This document shows, piece after piece, positions 52,819 through 61,661 of a stretch of 64,000 nucleotides of DNA. Both the position numbers and the translations under genes were made by a program. The stretch covers positions 62,001 to 126,000 of the forward strand of contig NZ_WMIC01000009.1 in assembly GCF_009711135.1 (NCBI RefSeq). Direction: 5' to 3'. This stretch comes from Flavobacterium sp. LC2016-01. GTDB taxonomy: Bacteria; Bacteroidota; Bacteroidia; Flavobacteriales; Flavobacteriaceae. Within the stretch, counting starts at the first letter, position 1, and the number at the start of each line of letters is the position of its first letter. A model generated the notes under the pieces. That model was not told the origin of the DNA. It saw only the letters and a program-made list of their open reading frames with translations, and made no database searches.

Positions 52819-53937
52819 ATGAAATACACTACACGACAAAGCGCCATTTTACTATTAAGTGATGGGACAATTTTTCACGGAAAATCTATCGGAATTAGCG
52901 GTAAGACTTTTGGTGAAGTTTGTTTTAATACTGGAATGACTGGATATCAGGAGATTTTTACAGATCCTTCTTATTTTGGACAAATAATGGTAGCAACAAA
53001 TGCTCACATTGGAAATTATGGTGTTAATGATTTGGAGGTAGAATCTGATAGTATCAAAATTGCTGGTTTAGTTTGTAAAAACTTCAGTTTTAATTTTTCT
53101 CGCGAATTGGCTTCAGGAAGCTTAGAAGATTACTTTGCGAAGCAGAATCTAATCTGTATTTCCGATGTTGATACTCGTGCACTTGTAAGTTATATCCGCG
53201 ATAATGGTGCTATGAATGCCGTGATCTGTACTGATGGAACTTCAATTGAAGATTTGAAAAAAGAATTGGCAAATGTGCCAAACATGGAAGGTTTAGAGTT
53301 GGCATCAAAAGTATCAACTACTGAGCCTTATTTTTTTGGTGATGAAAATGCGACTTACAAAGTTTCGGCATTAGATCTTGGAATTAAGAAAAATATTTTA
53401 AGAAATCTTGCCAAAAGAGATTGCTACATTAAAGTTTATCCATATAATTCGACATATAAAGATATGGCTGAATTTAATCCTGATGGGTATTTCTTGTCTA
53501 ATGGGCCTGGAGATCCAGATCCTCTTTTTGGAGCTATCGAAGTTGCAAAAGAAATATTGGCTGATGATAAACCATTATTTGGAATTTGTTTAGGACATCA
53601 AGTTATTGCTTTGGCAAATGGAGTTCAAACTTATAAAATGTTTAACGGACACCGCGGAATTAATCATCCTGTGAAAAATTTAATTACAGGTAAAGGTGAA
53701 ATCACTTCTCAGAATCACGGTTTTGCTGTGAATAAAGAACAGTTAGATAATCATCCAGATTTAGAAATTACACACTTACATTTAAATGATGGTACGGTAG
53801 CGGGTATGCGCATGAAAAACAAAAATTGTTTTTCTGTACAGTATCACCCAGAAGCTAGTCCTGGGCCACATGATTCGTCTTATTTATTCGATCAATTCGT
53901 AGAGAACATCAAAGAAGCTTCTGCTAAAACGATATAG
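52819..53937 (+). CDS. carA: Carbamoyl-phosphate synthase small subunit
   Basis: CarA hydrolyses glutamine and passes ammonia to CarB, feeding pyrimidine and arginine synthesis. The 372-residue protein has the CarA N-terminal domain (GFGEVCFNTGMTGYQEIFTD-type motif) and a class I glutamine amidotransferase domain with nucleophile Cys257 in FGICLGHQ. The histidine/glutamate pair is in QYHPEASPGPHDS. No carB lies nearby, so the large subunit is encoded elsewhere. Confidence 0.97.
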   Translation: MKYTTRQSAILLLSDGTIFHGKSIGISGKTFGEVCFNTGMTGYQEIFTDPSYFGQIMVATNAHIGNYGVNDLEVESDSIKIAGLVCKNFSFNFSRELASGSLEDYFAKQNLICISDVDTRALVSYIRDNGAMNAVICTDGTSIEDLKKELANVPNMEGLELASKVSTTEPYFFGDENATYKVSALDLGIKKNILRNLAKRDCYIKVYPYNSTYKDMAEFNPDGYFLSNGPGDPDPLFGAIEVAKEILADDKPLFGICLGHQVIALANGVQTYKMFNGHRGINHPVKNLITGKGEITSQNHGFAVNKEQLDNHPDLEITHLHLNDGTVAGMRMKNKNCFSVQYHPEASPGPHDSSYLFDQFVENIKEASAKTI

Positions 53938-54038
53938 TTAATAAATAAAGGTGTTTAATAGTTAGAATGCATTTTTTCTATTAAATATTTTTATAATTTC
54001 GAAAAAAAATATAATTTATTAATAAAAAAACAAAAATA

Positions 54039-55331
54039 ATGAGTATTATAATTAAAGTTCACGCAAGACAAATTCTTGATTCTAGAGGAAACCCAACTAT
54101 TGAAGTTGATGTAGTAACTGAAAATGGGGTTTTAGGTAGAGCTGCTGTTCCATCTGGAGCATCAACTGGAGAGCACGAAGCTGTTGAATTACGTGATGGA
54201 GGTAAAGCTTATCTAGGTAAAGGAGTTTTGAATGCAGTGAATAATGTAAATACTGTTATTGCTGAAGAATTAGTTGGGACTTCTGTTTTTGAACAAAATA
54301 CTATCGATCAATTAATGATTGATTTAGACGGGACTCCAAATAAATCAAAATTAGGAGCTAATGCTATTTTAGGAGTTTCTTTAGCTGCTGCTAAAGCTGC
54401 TGCAAATGAACTTGGATTGCCTTTATACAGATATGTAGGTGGAGTTTCTGCTAATACATTACCTGTGCCAATGATGAATATCATCAATGGTGGTTCTCAC
54501 TCTGATGCACCTATCGCATTTCAAGAATTTATGATTTTCCCAGTAAAAGCAACTTCTTTTACACATGCTATGCAAATGGGAACTGAAATTTTCCACAGCT
54601 TGAAAAAAGTATTACACGACAGAGGTTTAAGTACAGCTGTTGGTGATGAAGGAGGTTTTGCTCCAAACTTAGCTGGTGGTACTGAAGATGCTTTAGATAC
54701 TATCAAGCTAGCAGTTGAAAAAGCAGGATATACTTTCGGTGACGAAATTATGATTGCGCTTGACTGTGCGGCTTCTGAGTTTTATGTAAACGGTAAATAC
54801 GACTATACTAAATTTGAAGGAGAAACTGGAAAAATCAGAACTTCTGAAGAGCAAGCGGATTATTTAGCTGAACTTGCTGCTAAATATCCAATTATTTCTA
54901 TCGAAGATGGTATGTATGAAGATGACTGGGATGGATGGAAATATTTAACAGACAAAATTGGACATAAAGTACAATTAGTTGGAGATGATTTATTTGTAAC
55001 TAACGTTGCTCGTTTGTCAACTGGAATCGAAAAAGGAATTGCGAATTCAATTTTAGTAAAAGTAAACCAAATTGGAACTTTGACAGAAACTATTGCTGCA
55101 GTAAATATGGCTAAAAACGCTGGATATACTTCAGTTATGTCTCACCGTTCTGGAGAAACAGAAGATAATACAATTGCTGACTTAGCAGTTGCTTTAAACT
55201 GTGGACAAATCAAAACGGGTTCTGCTTCACGTTCTGATCGTATGGCTAAATACAACCAATTATTAAGAATTGAAGAAGAACTAGGAAGTACTGCTTATTT
55301 CCCTGGGTTAAACGCTTTCAAGATCAAATAA
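54039..55331 (+). CDS. eno: Enolase
   Basis: Enolase interconverts 2-phosphoglycerate and phosphoenolpyruvate. The 430-residue protein has the N-terminal ARQILDSRGNPTIEVDV, PSGASTGEHEAVELRDGG, the catalytic GDEGGFAPNL, the metal-ligand regions IALDCAASEF, ISIEDGM and VGDDLFVTN, and the signature SHRSGETEDNTIADLAV. Full length, with its own terminator. Confidence 0.99.
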   Translation: MSIIIKVHARQILDSRGNPTIEVDVVTENGVLGRAAVPSGASTGEHEAVELRDGGKAYLGKGVLNAVNNVNTVIAEELVGTSVFEQNTIDQLMIDLDGTPNKSKLGANAILGVSLAAAKAAANELGLPLYRYVGGVSANTLPVPMMNIINGGSHSDAPIAFQEFMIFPVKATSFTHAMQMGTEIFHSLKKVLHDRGLSTAVGDEGGFAPNLAGGTEDALDTIKLAVEKAGYTFGDEIMIALDCAASEFYVNGKYDYTKFEGETGKIRTSEEQADYLAELAAKYPIISIEDGMYEDDWDGWKYLTDKIGHKVQLVGDDLFVTNVARLSTGIEKGIANSILVKVNQIGTLTETIAAVNMAKNAGYTSVMSHRSGETEDNTIADLAVALNCGQIKTGSASRSDRMAKYNQLLRIEEELGSTAYFPGLNAFKIK

Positions 55332-55356
55332 TTGTAAGAGTTATATATTGAAAAGA

Positions 55357-55387
55357 AACCATTCGTGTTAACGAATGGTTTTTTTTT
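55357..55387 (+). terminator. Intrinsic terminator after eno
   Basis: AACCATTCGT (55357-55366) pairs with ACGAATGGTT (55371-55380), with a 4-nt loop and T-tract to 55387. Confidence 0.9.
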
Positions 55388-55487
55388 GGAGTTTTAACAA
55401 ATTCATAGCAGGATTCTTTTTTTAGTTAGTCTGAAATTCATTAGATTTGATAAATTATTATTTTATAGAATTATTCCCGATTATATT

Positions 55488-56765
55488 ATGTCAAAAATAG
55501 CTACATTAGAAGTAGATGGTAAAAAAATTGAACTTCCGGTTATCACAGGGAGCGAAAATGAATCAGCTATCGATATTAACAAATTACGTGACTTAACAGG
55601 TGTTATTACAATTGATCCAGGTTATAAAAACTCGGGATCTTGTACAAGTGAAATCACTTTCTTAGACGGAGAATTAGGAATTTTGCGTTATAGAGGATAC
55701 TCAATCGAAGATTTAGCTGATAAAGCTAGTTTTTTAGAAGTGTCATATCTTTTAATTTTTGGAGAATTGCCTACTGCTGCAGAATTGGAACAATTTGAAA
55801 ATGGTATTAAAAAACATTCGTTAGTAAACGAAGAAATGAAAAATATCATTGACGGTTTTCCAAAAACTGCGCATCCAATGGGCGTATTATCTGCTTTAAC
55901 AAGCGCTTTAACTGCTTTTAATCCAAAAGCGGTAAATGTTGATAATGAAAAAGAAATGTATGAGGCAATTTGCAAAACAATGGCTAAGTTTTTAGTTATT
56001 GCAACTTGGACATACAGAAAATCAATGGGTTATCCTTTGAATTATTATGATAACACAAAAGGATATGTTGAGAGCTTTATGCAGTTAATGTTTAAACTGC
56101 CTACTGGACCTTATGCGGCAAATCCTGTAATTGTTAATGCATTAGATAAATTGTTTATTCTTCATGCAGATCACGAACAAAACTGTTCTACTTCAACAGT
56201 AAGAATGGTTGGTTCTTCTCATGCTGGTTTATTTGCATCAGTTTCTGCTGGAGTTTCTGCACTTTGGGGACCTCTTCATGGAGGTGCTAATCAAGCTGTA
56301 CTTGAAATGTTGGAAGATATCAACAATGATGGTGGAGATACTGATAAATTTTTGGCGAAAGCAAAAGATAAAAATGACCCTTTCCGTTTAATGGGATTTG
56401 GTCATAGAGTATATAAAAATTTTGATCCAAGAGCAAAAATCATTAAAAAAGCAGCTAAAGAAGTTTTAGAAACTTTAGGTGTTGATGACCCGATTTTAGA
56501 AATTGCTAAGAAATTAGAAGCTGCAGCTCTTGAAGATGAGTACTTCAAATCAAGAAACTTATATCCTAATGTGGATTTCTATTCTGGAATTATTTACAGA
56601 GCATTAGGGATTCCAACAGATATGTTTACTGTTATGTTCGCTATTGGAAGACTTCCAGGCTGGATCGCACAATGGAAAGAAATGCGTGAAAACAAAGAGC
56701 CAATTGGAAGACCAAGACAAATTTACACAGGTCATCCTTTGAGAGAATTTAAACGTAACAAATAA
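55488..56765 (+). CDS. gltA: Citrate synthase
   Basis: Citrate synthase condenses acetyl-CoA and oxaloacetate at the entry to the TCA cycle. The 425-residue protein has the type II beta-rich N-terminal part (GVITIDPGYKNSGSCTSEIT), the oxaloacetate His in LFILHADHEQNCSTST, GPLHGGANQAVLEML, GFGHRVYKNFDPRA and the catalytic Asp in NVDFYSGI. Full length, in the hexameric-type size class. Confidence 0.98.
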   Translation: MSKIATLEVDGKKIELPVITGSENESAIDINKLRDLTGVITIDPGYKNSGSCTSEITFLDGELGILRYRGYSIEDLADKASFLEVSYLLIFGELPTAAELEQFENGIKKHSLVNEEMKNIIDGFPKTAHPMGVLSALTSALTAFNPKAVNVDNEKEMYEAICKTMAKFLVIATWTYRKSMGYPLNYYDNTKGYVESFMQLMFKLPTGPYAANPVIVNALDKLFILHADHEQNCSTSTVRMVGSSHAGLFASVSAGVSALWGPLHGGANQAVLEMLEDINNDGGDTDKFLAKAKDKNDPFRLMGFGHRVYKNFDPRAKIIKKAAKEVLETLGVDDPILEIAKKLEAAALEDEYFKSRNLYPNVDFYSGIIYRALGIPTDMFTVMFAIGRLPGWIAQWKEMRENKEPIGRPRQIYTGHPLREFKRNK

Positions 56766-56772
56766 AAAACAG

Positions 56773-56803
56773 AAAGCTTCACTTACAATGTGAAGCTTTT
56801 TTT
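56773..56803 (+). terminator. Intrinsic terminator after gltA
   Basis: AAAGCTTCAC (56773-56782) pairs with GTGAAGCTTT (56790-56799), with a 7-nt loop and T-tract to 56803. The T-tract runs into the next -7 box. Confidence 0.88.
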
Positions 56804-56810
56804 ATCTTTG
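56803..56810 (+). promoter_or_regulatory. Putative -7 box for the dimethylargininase-like gene
   Basis: TATCTTTG matches TAnnTTTG and lies 19 nt before the ATG at 56830. The -33 position falls in the gltA terminator stem, with no TTTG. Confidence 0.45.
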
Positions 56811-56829
56811 CTCAAAATATAATAAAGTC

Positions 56830-57744
56830 ATGTTGCAATTAAATGTAAAGAACGAAACTTCAAGACTGCGCGCTGTAGTTTTAGGTTCAGCCGTTCATAA
56901 TGGGCCAACTCCAACCTTAGAGGAAGCTTATGACCCTAAGTCATTGGAACATATTAAAGCAGGAACATATCCAATAGAAAAAGACATGGTTCTTGAGATG
57001 GAAGCTTTTAATTCTGTTTTTAAAAAATATGATGTAAAAGTTTATCGTCCAGAAATGATCGAGAATTATAATCAGATTTTTGCCAGAGATATAGGATTTG
57101 TAATTGATGATGTTTTTGTAAAATCGAATATACTGCCTGATCGCGAACGCGAATTAGATGCTATTCAATATGTAATTGATCAAATCGAACCGCAAAAAGT
57201 AGTTCGCCCGCCAGAAGAAGTTCATATTGAAGGTGGCGATGTTATGCTTTGGAATGATCATATCTTTATTGGTACTTATAAAGGAAGTGATTACAAAGAT
57301 TATATCACAGCTAGAACTAATATGCATGGTGTTAATTTTATTAAAGAGCTGTTTCCAAATAAAATTGTAAAAGAATTCGATTTGGTTAAATCTAAATTAG
57401 AAGCCAGAGATAATGCATTGCACTTAGATTGTTGTTTTCAGCCAGTTGGTGAGAATAAGGGGATTATTTATAAAAGAGGTTTTCGTGAAGAAGCTGATTA
57501 TCTGTATTTGGTAAATTTTTTTGGAAAAGAAAATTTATTTCATATCGAAAGAAATGAAATGTATAACATGTTTTCGAATGTATTTTCTATTGATAAAAAT
57601 GTTGTGGTTTCTGAGAAAAATTTCACTCGATTAAATAATTGGCTGCGTGCAAATGGTTTTACAGTTGAAGAGATTCCGTATGCTGAAATTGCAAAGCAAG
57701 AAGGTTTGCTGAGATGTTCAACTTTGCCATTAATTAGAGACTAA
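56830..57744 (+). CDS. Dimethylargininase/amidinotransferase-family enzyme
   Basis: The 304-residue protein belongs to the arginine deiminase (guanidino-group-modifying) superfamily, which hydrolyses or transfers amidino groups through a catalytic cysteine. Visible elements are ARDIGFVIDD, EEVHIEGGDVMLW, DNALHLDCCFQPV (catalytic His and acidic partner) and the C-terminal nucleophile Cys296 in GLLRCSTLPLIRD. The exact substrate (arginine, methylarginine or another guanidine) cannot be fixed by eye. It is followed by ctlX, of the same superfamily, after a repeat-filled 90-bp gap. Confidence 0.87.
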   Translation: MLQLNVKNETSRLRAVVLGSAVHNGPTPTLEEAYDPKSLEHIKAGTYPIEKDMVLEMEAFNSVFKKYDVKVYRPEMIENYNQIFARDIGFVIDDVFVKSNILPDRERELDAIQYVIDQIEPQKVVRPPEEVHIEGGDVMLWNDHIFIGTYKGSDYKDYITARTNMHGVNFIKELFPNKIVKEFDLVKSKLEARDNALHLDCCFQPVGENKGIIYKRGFREEADYLYLVNFFGKENLFHIERNEMYNMFSNVFSIDKNVVVSEKNFTRLNNWLRANGFTVEEIPYAEIAKQEGLLRCSTLPLIRD

Positions 57745-57755
57745 AAATAGTTTTT

Positions 57756-57818
57756 GAGTTTCAAGTTTCAGGTTTCAAGTTTTGTATAACGTGAGATCTG
57801 AAACTTAAAACTTGAAAC
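57756..57818. repeat. AAGTTTC-family inverted repeat, second copy
   Basis: GTTTCAAGTTTCAGGTTTCA on the left (from 57758) is largely complementary to TGAAACTTAAAACTTGAAAC (57799-57818). It resembles the element at 9212-9280. It fills the gap between the dimethylargininase-like gene and ctlX and could attenuate or process their joint transcript. Confidence 0.65.
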
Positions 57819-57834
57819 AAAAAAATATAAAAAA

Positions 57835-58770
57835 ATGAAACAGACAACAAACGCAATCGTAATGATTAGGCCAGTTGCTTTCAGAATGAATGAGCAGACT
57901 GCAGTTAATAATTATTACCAAAAAGTATTAGACGGTTTATTGCCAAGTACTGTGAATGCAAAAGCGCAGCAGGAATTTGATGCTTTTGTTGAAAAACTTA
58001 GAGATGTTGGAGTTGATGTAACTGTAATCGAAGATACTTTAGAAACAGATACTCCGGATAGTATTTTTCCGAATAACTGGGTTTCATTTCATGAAAATGG
58101 CGATGTAGCTCTTTATCCAATGTTTGCTGAAAATAGACGTCAAGAACGTCGCGAGGATATTTTAGACACTTTAGAAGAAAAGGGTTTTGAAATTTCTAAT
58201 ATAATGGATTATACTTCGGCAGAAGATGATGGTTATTTTTTAGAAGGAACAGGAAGTTTGCTTTTAGATCGTGCTAACGCAAAAGCATATTGTGCATTGT
58301 CGCCTCGTGCAGATGAGGAATTATTTATCGAATTTTGTGAAGATTTTGATTATGCACCTGTAATTTTTGAAGCTTTTCAAACTGTTGATGGCGAAAGAAA
58401 ACTAATCTATCATACAAATGTGATGATGTGTCTTGGTGAAACTTTTGCAGTTATTTGTGCAGATTGCATCGATGATAAAAAAGAGCGCAAAATGGTTCTT
58501 GATAATTTGAAAGATGATAAGAAGGAAATTATTTTAATTACCGAAGATCAAGTAAATAATTTCGCAGGAAATATGCTGGAAGTTAGAGGAACAAACGATA
58601 AAAAATATATTGTGATGAGTGCATCAGCACATCAGAGTTTGACTGCAAAACAAATTGCGCAATTAGAAAAACATGCTGAAATTTTGAGTTCAAGCCTAGA
58701 TACTATTGAGGCTTGCGGAGGTGGAAGCGCACGATGTATGATGGCTGAAGTATTTTTGCCGAGAAATTAG
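57835..58770 (+). CDS. ctlX: Citrulline utilization hydrolase CtlX
   Basis: CtlX proteins are arginine deiminase-superfamily hydrolases named for citrulline use in Francisella-type pathways. The 311-residue protein has MIRPVAFRMNEQTAVNNYYQ, the PNNWVSFHENGDVALYPMF motif, ENRRQERR, the EGTGSLLLDR segment, HTNVMMCLGE with the catalytic His, and nucleophile Cys301 in ACGGGSARCMMAEVF. Its tandem with another family member suggests one arginine/citrulline catabolic step after the other, an inference from position only. Confidence 0.87.
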   Translation: MKQTTNAIVMIRPVAFRMNEQTAVNNYYQKVLDGLLPSTVNAKAQQEFDAFVEKLRDVGVDVTVIEDTLETDTPDSIFPNNWVSFHENGDVALYPMFAENRRQERREDILDTLEEKGFEISNIMDYTSAEDDGYFLEGTGSLLLDRANAKAYCALSPRADEELFIEFCEDFDYAPVIFEAFQTVDGERKLIYHTNVMMCLGETFAVICADCIDDKKERKMVLDNLKDDKKEIILITEDQVNNFAGNMLEVRGTNDKKYIVMSASAHQSLTAKQIAQLEKHAEILSSSLDTIEACGGGSARCMMAEVFLPRN

Positions 58771-58791
58771 GAAAAGCAATTTAGATAAAAT

Positions 58792-58828
58792 AAAAAGGGA
58801 TAAAGCGTAAAGTTTTATCCCTTTTTTT
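58792..58828. terminator. Bidirectional terminator between ctlX and marC
   Basis: AAAAAGGGATAAA (58792-58804) is exactly complementary to TTTATCCCTTTTT (58814-58826). A- and T-tracts lie on either side, so it can stop transcripts from both the convergent ctlX and marC genes. Confidence 0.88.
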
Positions 58829-58852
58829 ATGTTTTAAAAAAGATGCTTTGTG

Positions 58853-59479
58853 TTAAAAATTTCCTTTTATAATATTTACGATTGAGCTTACGATATATTG
58901 AATTCCGATAGAAATTACAATAAAACCAACTATTCTTGATATTGCTACGATTCCTGAAGCTCCAAGTATTCTGGCAAGGTAGTGAGCACTTTTTAAAATT
59001 GCAAAAATGACTACAGCAATTGCTAAAATTGCAAGACATGAAAAAATGATTTCTTCCATTTGATGATGTTCTTGATAGAAAGCTATTAACAATGACATTG
59101 ATCCAGGACCTGCAAGCATTGGAATTGCTAGAGGTGTTAACGCAATGTCGTTTCTCTGTTGAGCTTCGTTTTCGATCTTTTTGTTAATGCCTCGTTTCTT
59201 GTTGAACTTTCCTGATAATAATGAAAATCCTGAATTTACAATTACAATTCCTCCTGCAATTCGTAATGCATCAATGCTTATTCCAAAAAAAGTTAAAACA
59301 TATTGGCCTATAAAATAAGAAACCAATAAAATTATACCAACATTTATGGCTGTCCAAAGAGAAATTCTTGAACGTTCTTTTTGCGAATCATGCTGTGTCA
59401 ATCCGACAAAAATAGGGACAGTGCCAATTGGGTTTAATACTGAAAAAAGTGCGGCAAATAAATAAATGAATAGATCCAT
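58853..59479 (-). CDS. MarC-family integral membrane protein
   Basis: The 208-residue protein has about six transmembrane helices. It begins MDLFIYLFAALFSVLNPIGT, and has ALTPLAIPMLAGPGSMSLLI in the middle, both typical of MarC/UPF0056. The role is unknown; the early link to multiple antibiotic resistance is not supported. A TTG 18 nt upstream keeps the frame open, but the ATG at 59479 sits at the conserved start. Confidence 0.9.
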   Translation of the reverse strand: MDLFIYLFAALFSVLNPIGTVPIFVGLTQHDSQKERSRISLWTAINVGIILLVSYFIGQYVLTFFGISIDALRIAGGIVIVNSGFSLLSGKFNKKRGINKKIENEAQQRNDIALTPLAIPMLAGPGSMSLLIAFYQEHHQMEEIIFSCLAILAIAVVIFAILKSAHYLARILGASGIVAISRIVGFIVISIGIQYIVSSIVNIIKGNF

Positions 59480-59606
59480 AAAGTTTTGGTTAGTCAAGTA
59501 AAAGTAGTTAAATTTTTATATAGACAGAATGTTTTACATTATGTTATTATTTTTTTAGAGTCAATATTCTGAATCAATAAGGTAAGCTAAGCTCATTCTT
59601 TTTAAC

Positions 59607-59614
59607 TACTTTTG
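59607..59614 (+). promoter_or_regulatory. Putative -7 box for the CoA-binding gene
   Basis: TACTTTTG matches TAnnTTTG, 17 nt before the ATG at 59632. No clear -33 TTTG was found. Confidence 0.45.
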
Positions 59615-59631
59615 CGTTTTAAATTAAAAAG

Positions 59632-59997
59632 ATGAAAAATAAAAAAACTTTGCTTCTTGGTGCAACGACAAAACCAGATCGTTATGCATTTAGAGCTATA
59701 AATATGCTTACTCAAAAAGGACACACAGTATTAGCGATTGGCCAAAATGCTGGAGAAGTTGCCGGAGTAAAAATTTATACAAAACAAATTCCGGTTAAAA
59801 ATATTGATACCGTTACTTTATATTTGAACCCAAGCCGACAACGTGATTATTATAATTACATTATCGAAGCACAACCTAAAAGAGTTATTTTTAATCCTGG
59901 AACTGAAAATCCAGAATTATACCAATTGTTGGAATTAAATAATATTAAAGTAGAAGTTGCTTGTACGTTGGTTTTGTTGGCAACAAATCAATATTAA
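59632..59997 (+). CDS. CoA-binding-domain protein (YccU-like)
   Basis: The 121-residue protein is a single Rossmann CoA-binding domain: TLLLGATTKPDRYAFRAINM, then GHTVLAIGQNAGEVAGVKIY and the C-terminal PKRVIFNPGTENPELYQLLE, which carries the NPGTEN motif of the family. Biochemical role unknown. A 153-bp gap with an AT-rich spacer and promoter separates it from recR. Confidence 0.9.
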   Translation: MKNKKTLLLGATTKPDRYAFRAINMLTQKGHTVLAIGQNAGEVAGVKIYTKQIPVKNIDTVTLYLNPSRQRDYYNYIIEAQPKRVIFNPGTENPELYQLLELNNIKVEVACTLVLLATNQY

Positions 59998-60137
59998 TTA
60001 TACGAAACTTTTTTGTCAGCTTTACAATTTTATTGGAAAGCTTTGTCTTTTATTTACAGGTAGAAAGATCATTAAATGTGAATTTCTTAAAAGTTTGAAT
60101 TTAATTGTTTCAAAGTCTTTGATACCGTTAAAAATGT

Positions 60138-60145
60138 TACTTTTG
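60138..60145 (+). promoter_or_regulatory. Putative recR -7 box abutting the start codon
   Basis: TACTTTTG matches TAnnTTTG and ends 5 nt before the recR ATG. A TTTG (60118-60121) lies 16 nt upstream, slightly close for -33. If used, the mRNA would be leaderless or nearly so. Confidence 0.5.
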
Positions 60146-60150
60146 TCGAC

Positions 60151-60771
60151 ATGGAATTTTCATCAAAATTAATAGAGAAAGCGGTTAACGAAATGTCGCA
60201 ATTGCCAGGTATTGGCAAGCGTACAGCTTTGCGATTGGTTCTTCATTTGCTTAAACAGCCAAAAGAGCAAACAGGATTTCTGTCACAAGCTTTGTTAAAC
60301 ATGCGAGAGGATATTAAGTTTTGTGAAAACTGCCATAATATTTCAGATACCAAAATCTGCGAAATTTGTGCTAACGTTTCAAGAAATCAGCAGATTATTT
60401 GTGTTGTAGAGGATATTCGTGATGTCATGGCGATCGAAAATACAGGTCAGTACAAAGGTATTTATCATGTACTTGGTGGAAAAATTTCTCCAATTGAAGG
60501 TGTTGGTCCGAGTCAGTTAAATATTTCAAGTTTAGTTGAAAAAGTTAAATCTGGAAAAGTAATAGAAATCATTTTTGCACTTAGTTCAACTATGGAAGGA
60601 GATACGACCAATTTTTATATTTATAAGCAAATTGCTGAATCTCAAATTGTAATTTCAACTATTGCAAGAGGAATTTCGGTAGGTGATGAACTAGAATATG
60701 CTGATGAAGTTACCTTAGGCAGAAGTATTTTACATCGTGTTCCTTTTGAAAAAACATTCAAAAATAATTAA
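60151..60771 (+). CDS. recR: Recombination mediator RecR
   Basis: RecR works with RecF and RecO to load RecA at gaps. The 206-residue protein has the helix-hairpin-helix LPGIGKRTALRLVLHLLK, the four-cysteine zinc finger (CENCHNISDTKICEIC), a Toprim domain (VVEDIRDVMAIENTGQYKGI, GVGPSQLNI) and a final helical segment. Complete. Confidence 0.97.
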   Translation: MEFSSKLIEKAVNEMSQLPGIGKRTALRLVLHLLKQPKEQTGFLSQALLNMREDIKFCENCHNISDTKICEICANVSRNQQIICVVEDIRDVMAIENTGQYKGIYHVLGGKISPIEGVGPSQLNISSLVEKVKSGKVIEIIFALSSTMEGDTTNFYIYKQIAESQIVISTIARGISVGDELEYADEVTLGRSILHRVPFEKTFKNN

Positions 60772-60818
60772 ACAACCCCCAAATAAAATATAGATTTTCT
60801 GAAGATTAAAGGAAAAGC

Positions 60819-60826
60819 TATATTTG
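60819..60826 (+). promoter_or_regulatory. Putative -7 box for the export-lipoprotein gene
   Basis: TATATTTG matches TAnnTTTG, 16 nt before the ATG at 60843. It probably drives the export gene and the kinase downstream. The -33 site is weak. Confidence 0.5.
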
Positions 60827-60842
60827 CGCTAAAATTTCAATA

Positions 60843-61634
60843 ATGACAAAAAATAGTTTTTATATTCTGTTGCTGGTTAGTATGCTTTTTACCTCATGTA
60901 TACCAATAAAAGATTTGGTATATCTTCAGGATAAAAATAGTTCTGAAGAGAAAAACGCTGTTGTTGCAGTCGAAACAAAACCTTATCGATTACAGGTTAA
61001 TGATGTTTTAAGTATTACTATAAAGGCTATAGATCCTAAATTAGTTTCGATTTTTAGTAAATCAGAAAATGCTAATTCGACAACAGGAAGGTCGGAAGCA
61101 GCCTTATATTTTGATGGTTTTACTGTTGATGATCATGGGAATATTAGAATTCCAATATTAGGAGAAGTAAACGTTATTGGCTATACTTTAGAAGAAGTTC
61201 GAGTGATGATTGAGAAAAAATTACTTGAAGAATATTTTAAAACAGAGGCAAACATTTTTGTTACTGTGAAGTTAGCAGGTTTTAGATATACGATAAATGG
61301 AGAAGTAGGAAGTACTGGAACAAAAACGCTGTTTCAAGAACATGTTAATATTATGGAGGCTGTCGCAAATGCAGGAGATATTAATACAGTTGGAAATAGA
61401 AAAGCAGTAACAATAATTCGTCAGACTCCCACTGGAGTTCAAATGAACGAGATTGATCTTACTGATGTCAACGTAATGAAATCGCCGTACTATTATTTAC
61501 AGCCTAACGATTATATTTATGTAAAACCTTTGAGACAAAAAACTTGGGGGACTGGTCAGACAGGAATTCAGTCAATTGGCACAATTATTACTTTATTATC
61601 ACTGGCAACAACAGTTTATTTAATTTTAAAATAA
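60843..61634 (+). CDS. Polysaccharide export lipoprotein (Wza-like)
   Basis: The 263-residue protein has a lipoprotein signal (MTKNSFYILLLVSMLFTSC, lipidated Cys19), a polysaccharide export (Poly_export) domain (PYRLQVNDVLSITIKAIDPK, DHGNIRIPILGEVNVIGYTL), a SLBB domain (FRYTINGEVGSTGTKTLFQE) and a hydrophobic C-terminal helix (IGTIITLLSLATTVYLILK) that could span the outer membrane, as in Wza. It is the first gene of a likely capsule or exopolysaccharide operon; the kinase gene follows after 27 bp. Confidence 0.92.
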   Translation: MTKNSFYILLLVSMLFTSCIPIKDLVYLQDKNSSEEKNAVVAVETKPYRLQVNDVLSITIKAIDPKLVSIFSKSENANSTTGRSEAALYFDGFTVDDHGNIRIPILGEVNVIGYTLEEVRVMIEKKLLEEYFKTEANIFVTVKLAGFRYTINGEVGSTGTKTLFQEHVNIMEAVANAGDINTVGNRKAVTIIRQTPTGVQMNEIDLTDVNVMKSPYYYLQPNDYIYVKPLRQKTWGTGQTGIQSIGTIITLLSLATTVYLILK

Positions 61635-61661
61635 CTTTAAAACAAAAACGAGATTCAGAGG

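Noticed and set aside
59957..60172. 71-residue frame between the CoA-binding gene and recR
   Set aside because: It overlaps the end of one gene and the start of the other in a different frame, and has no family features.
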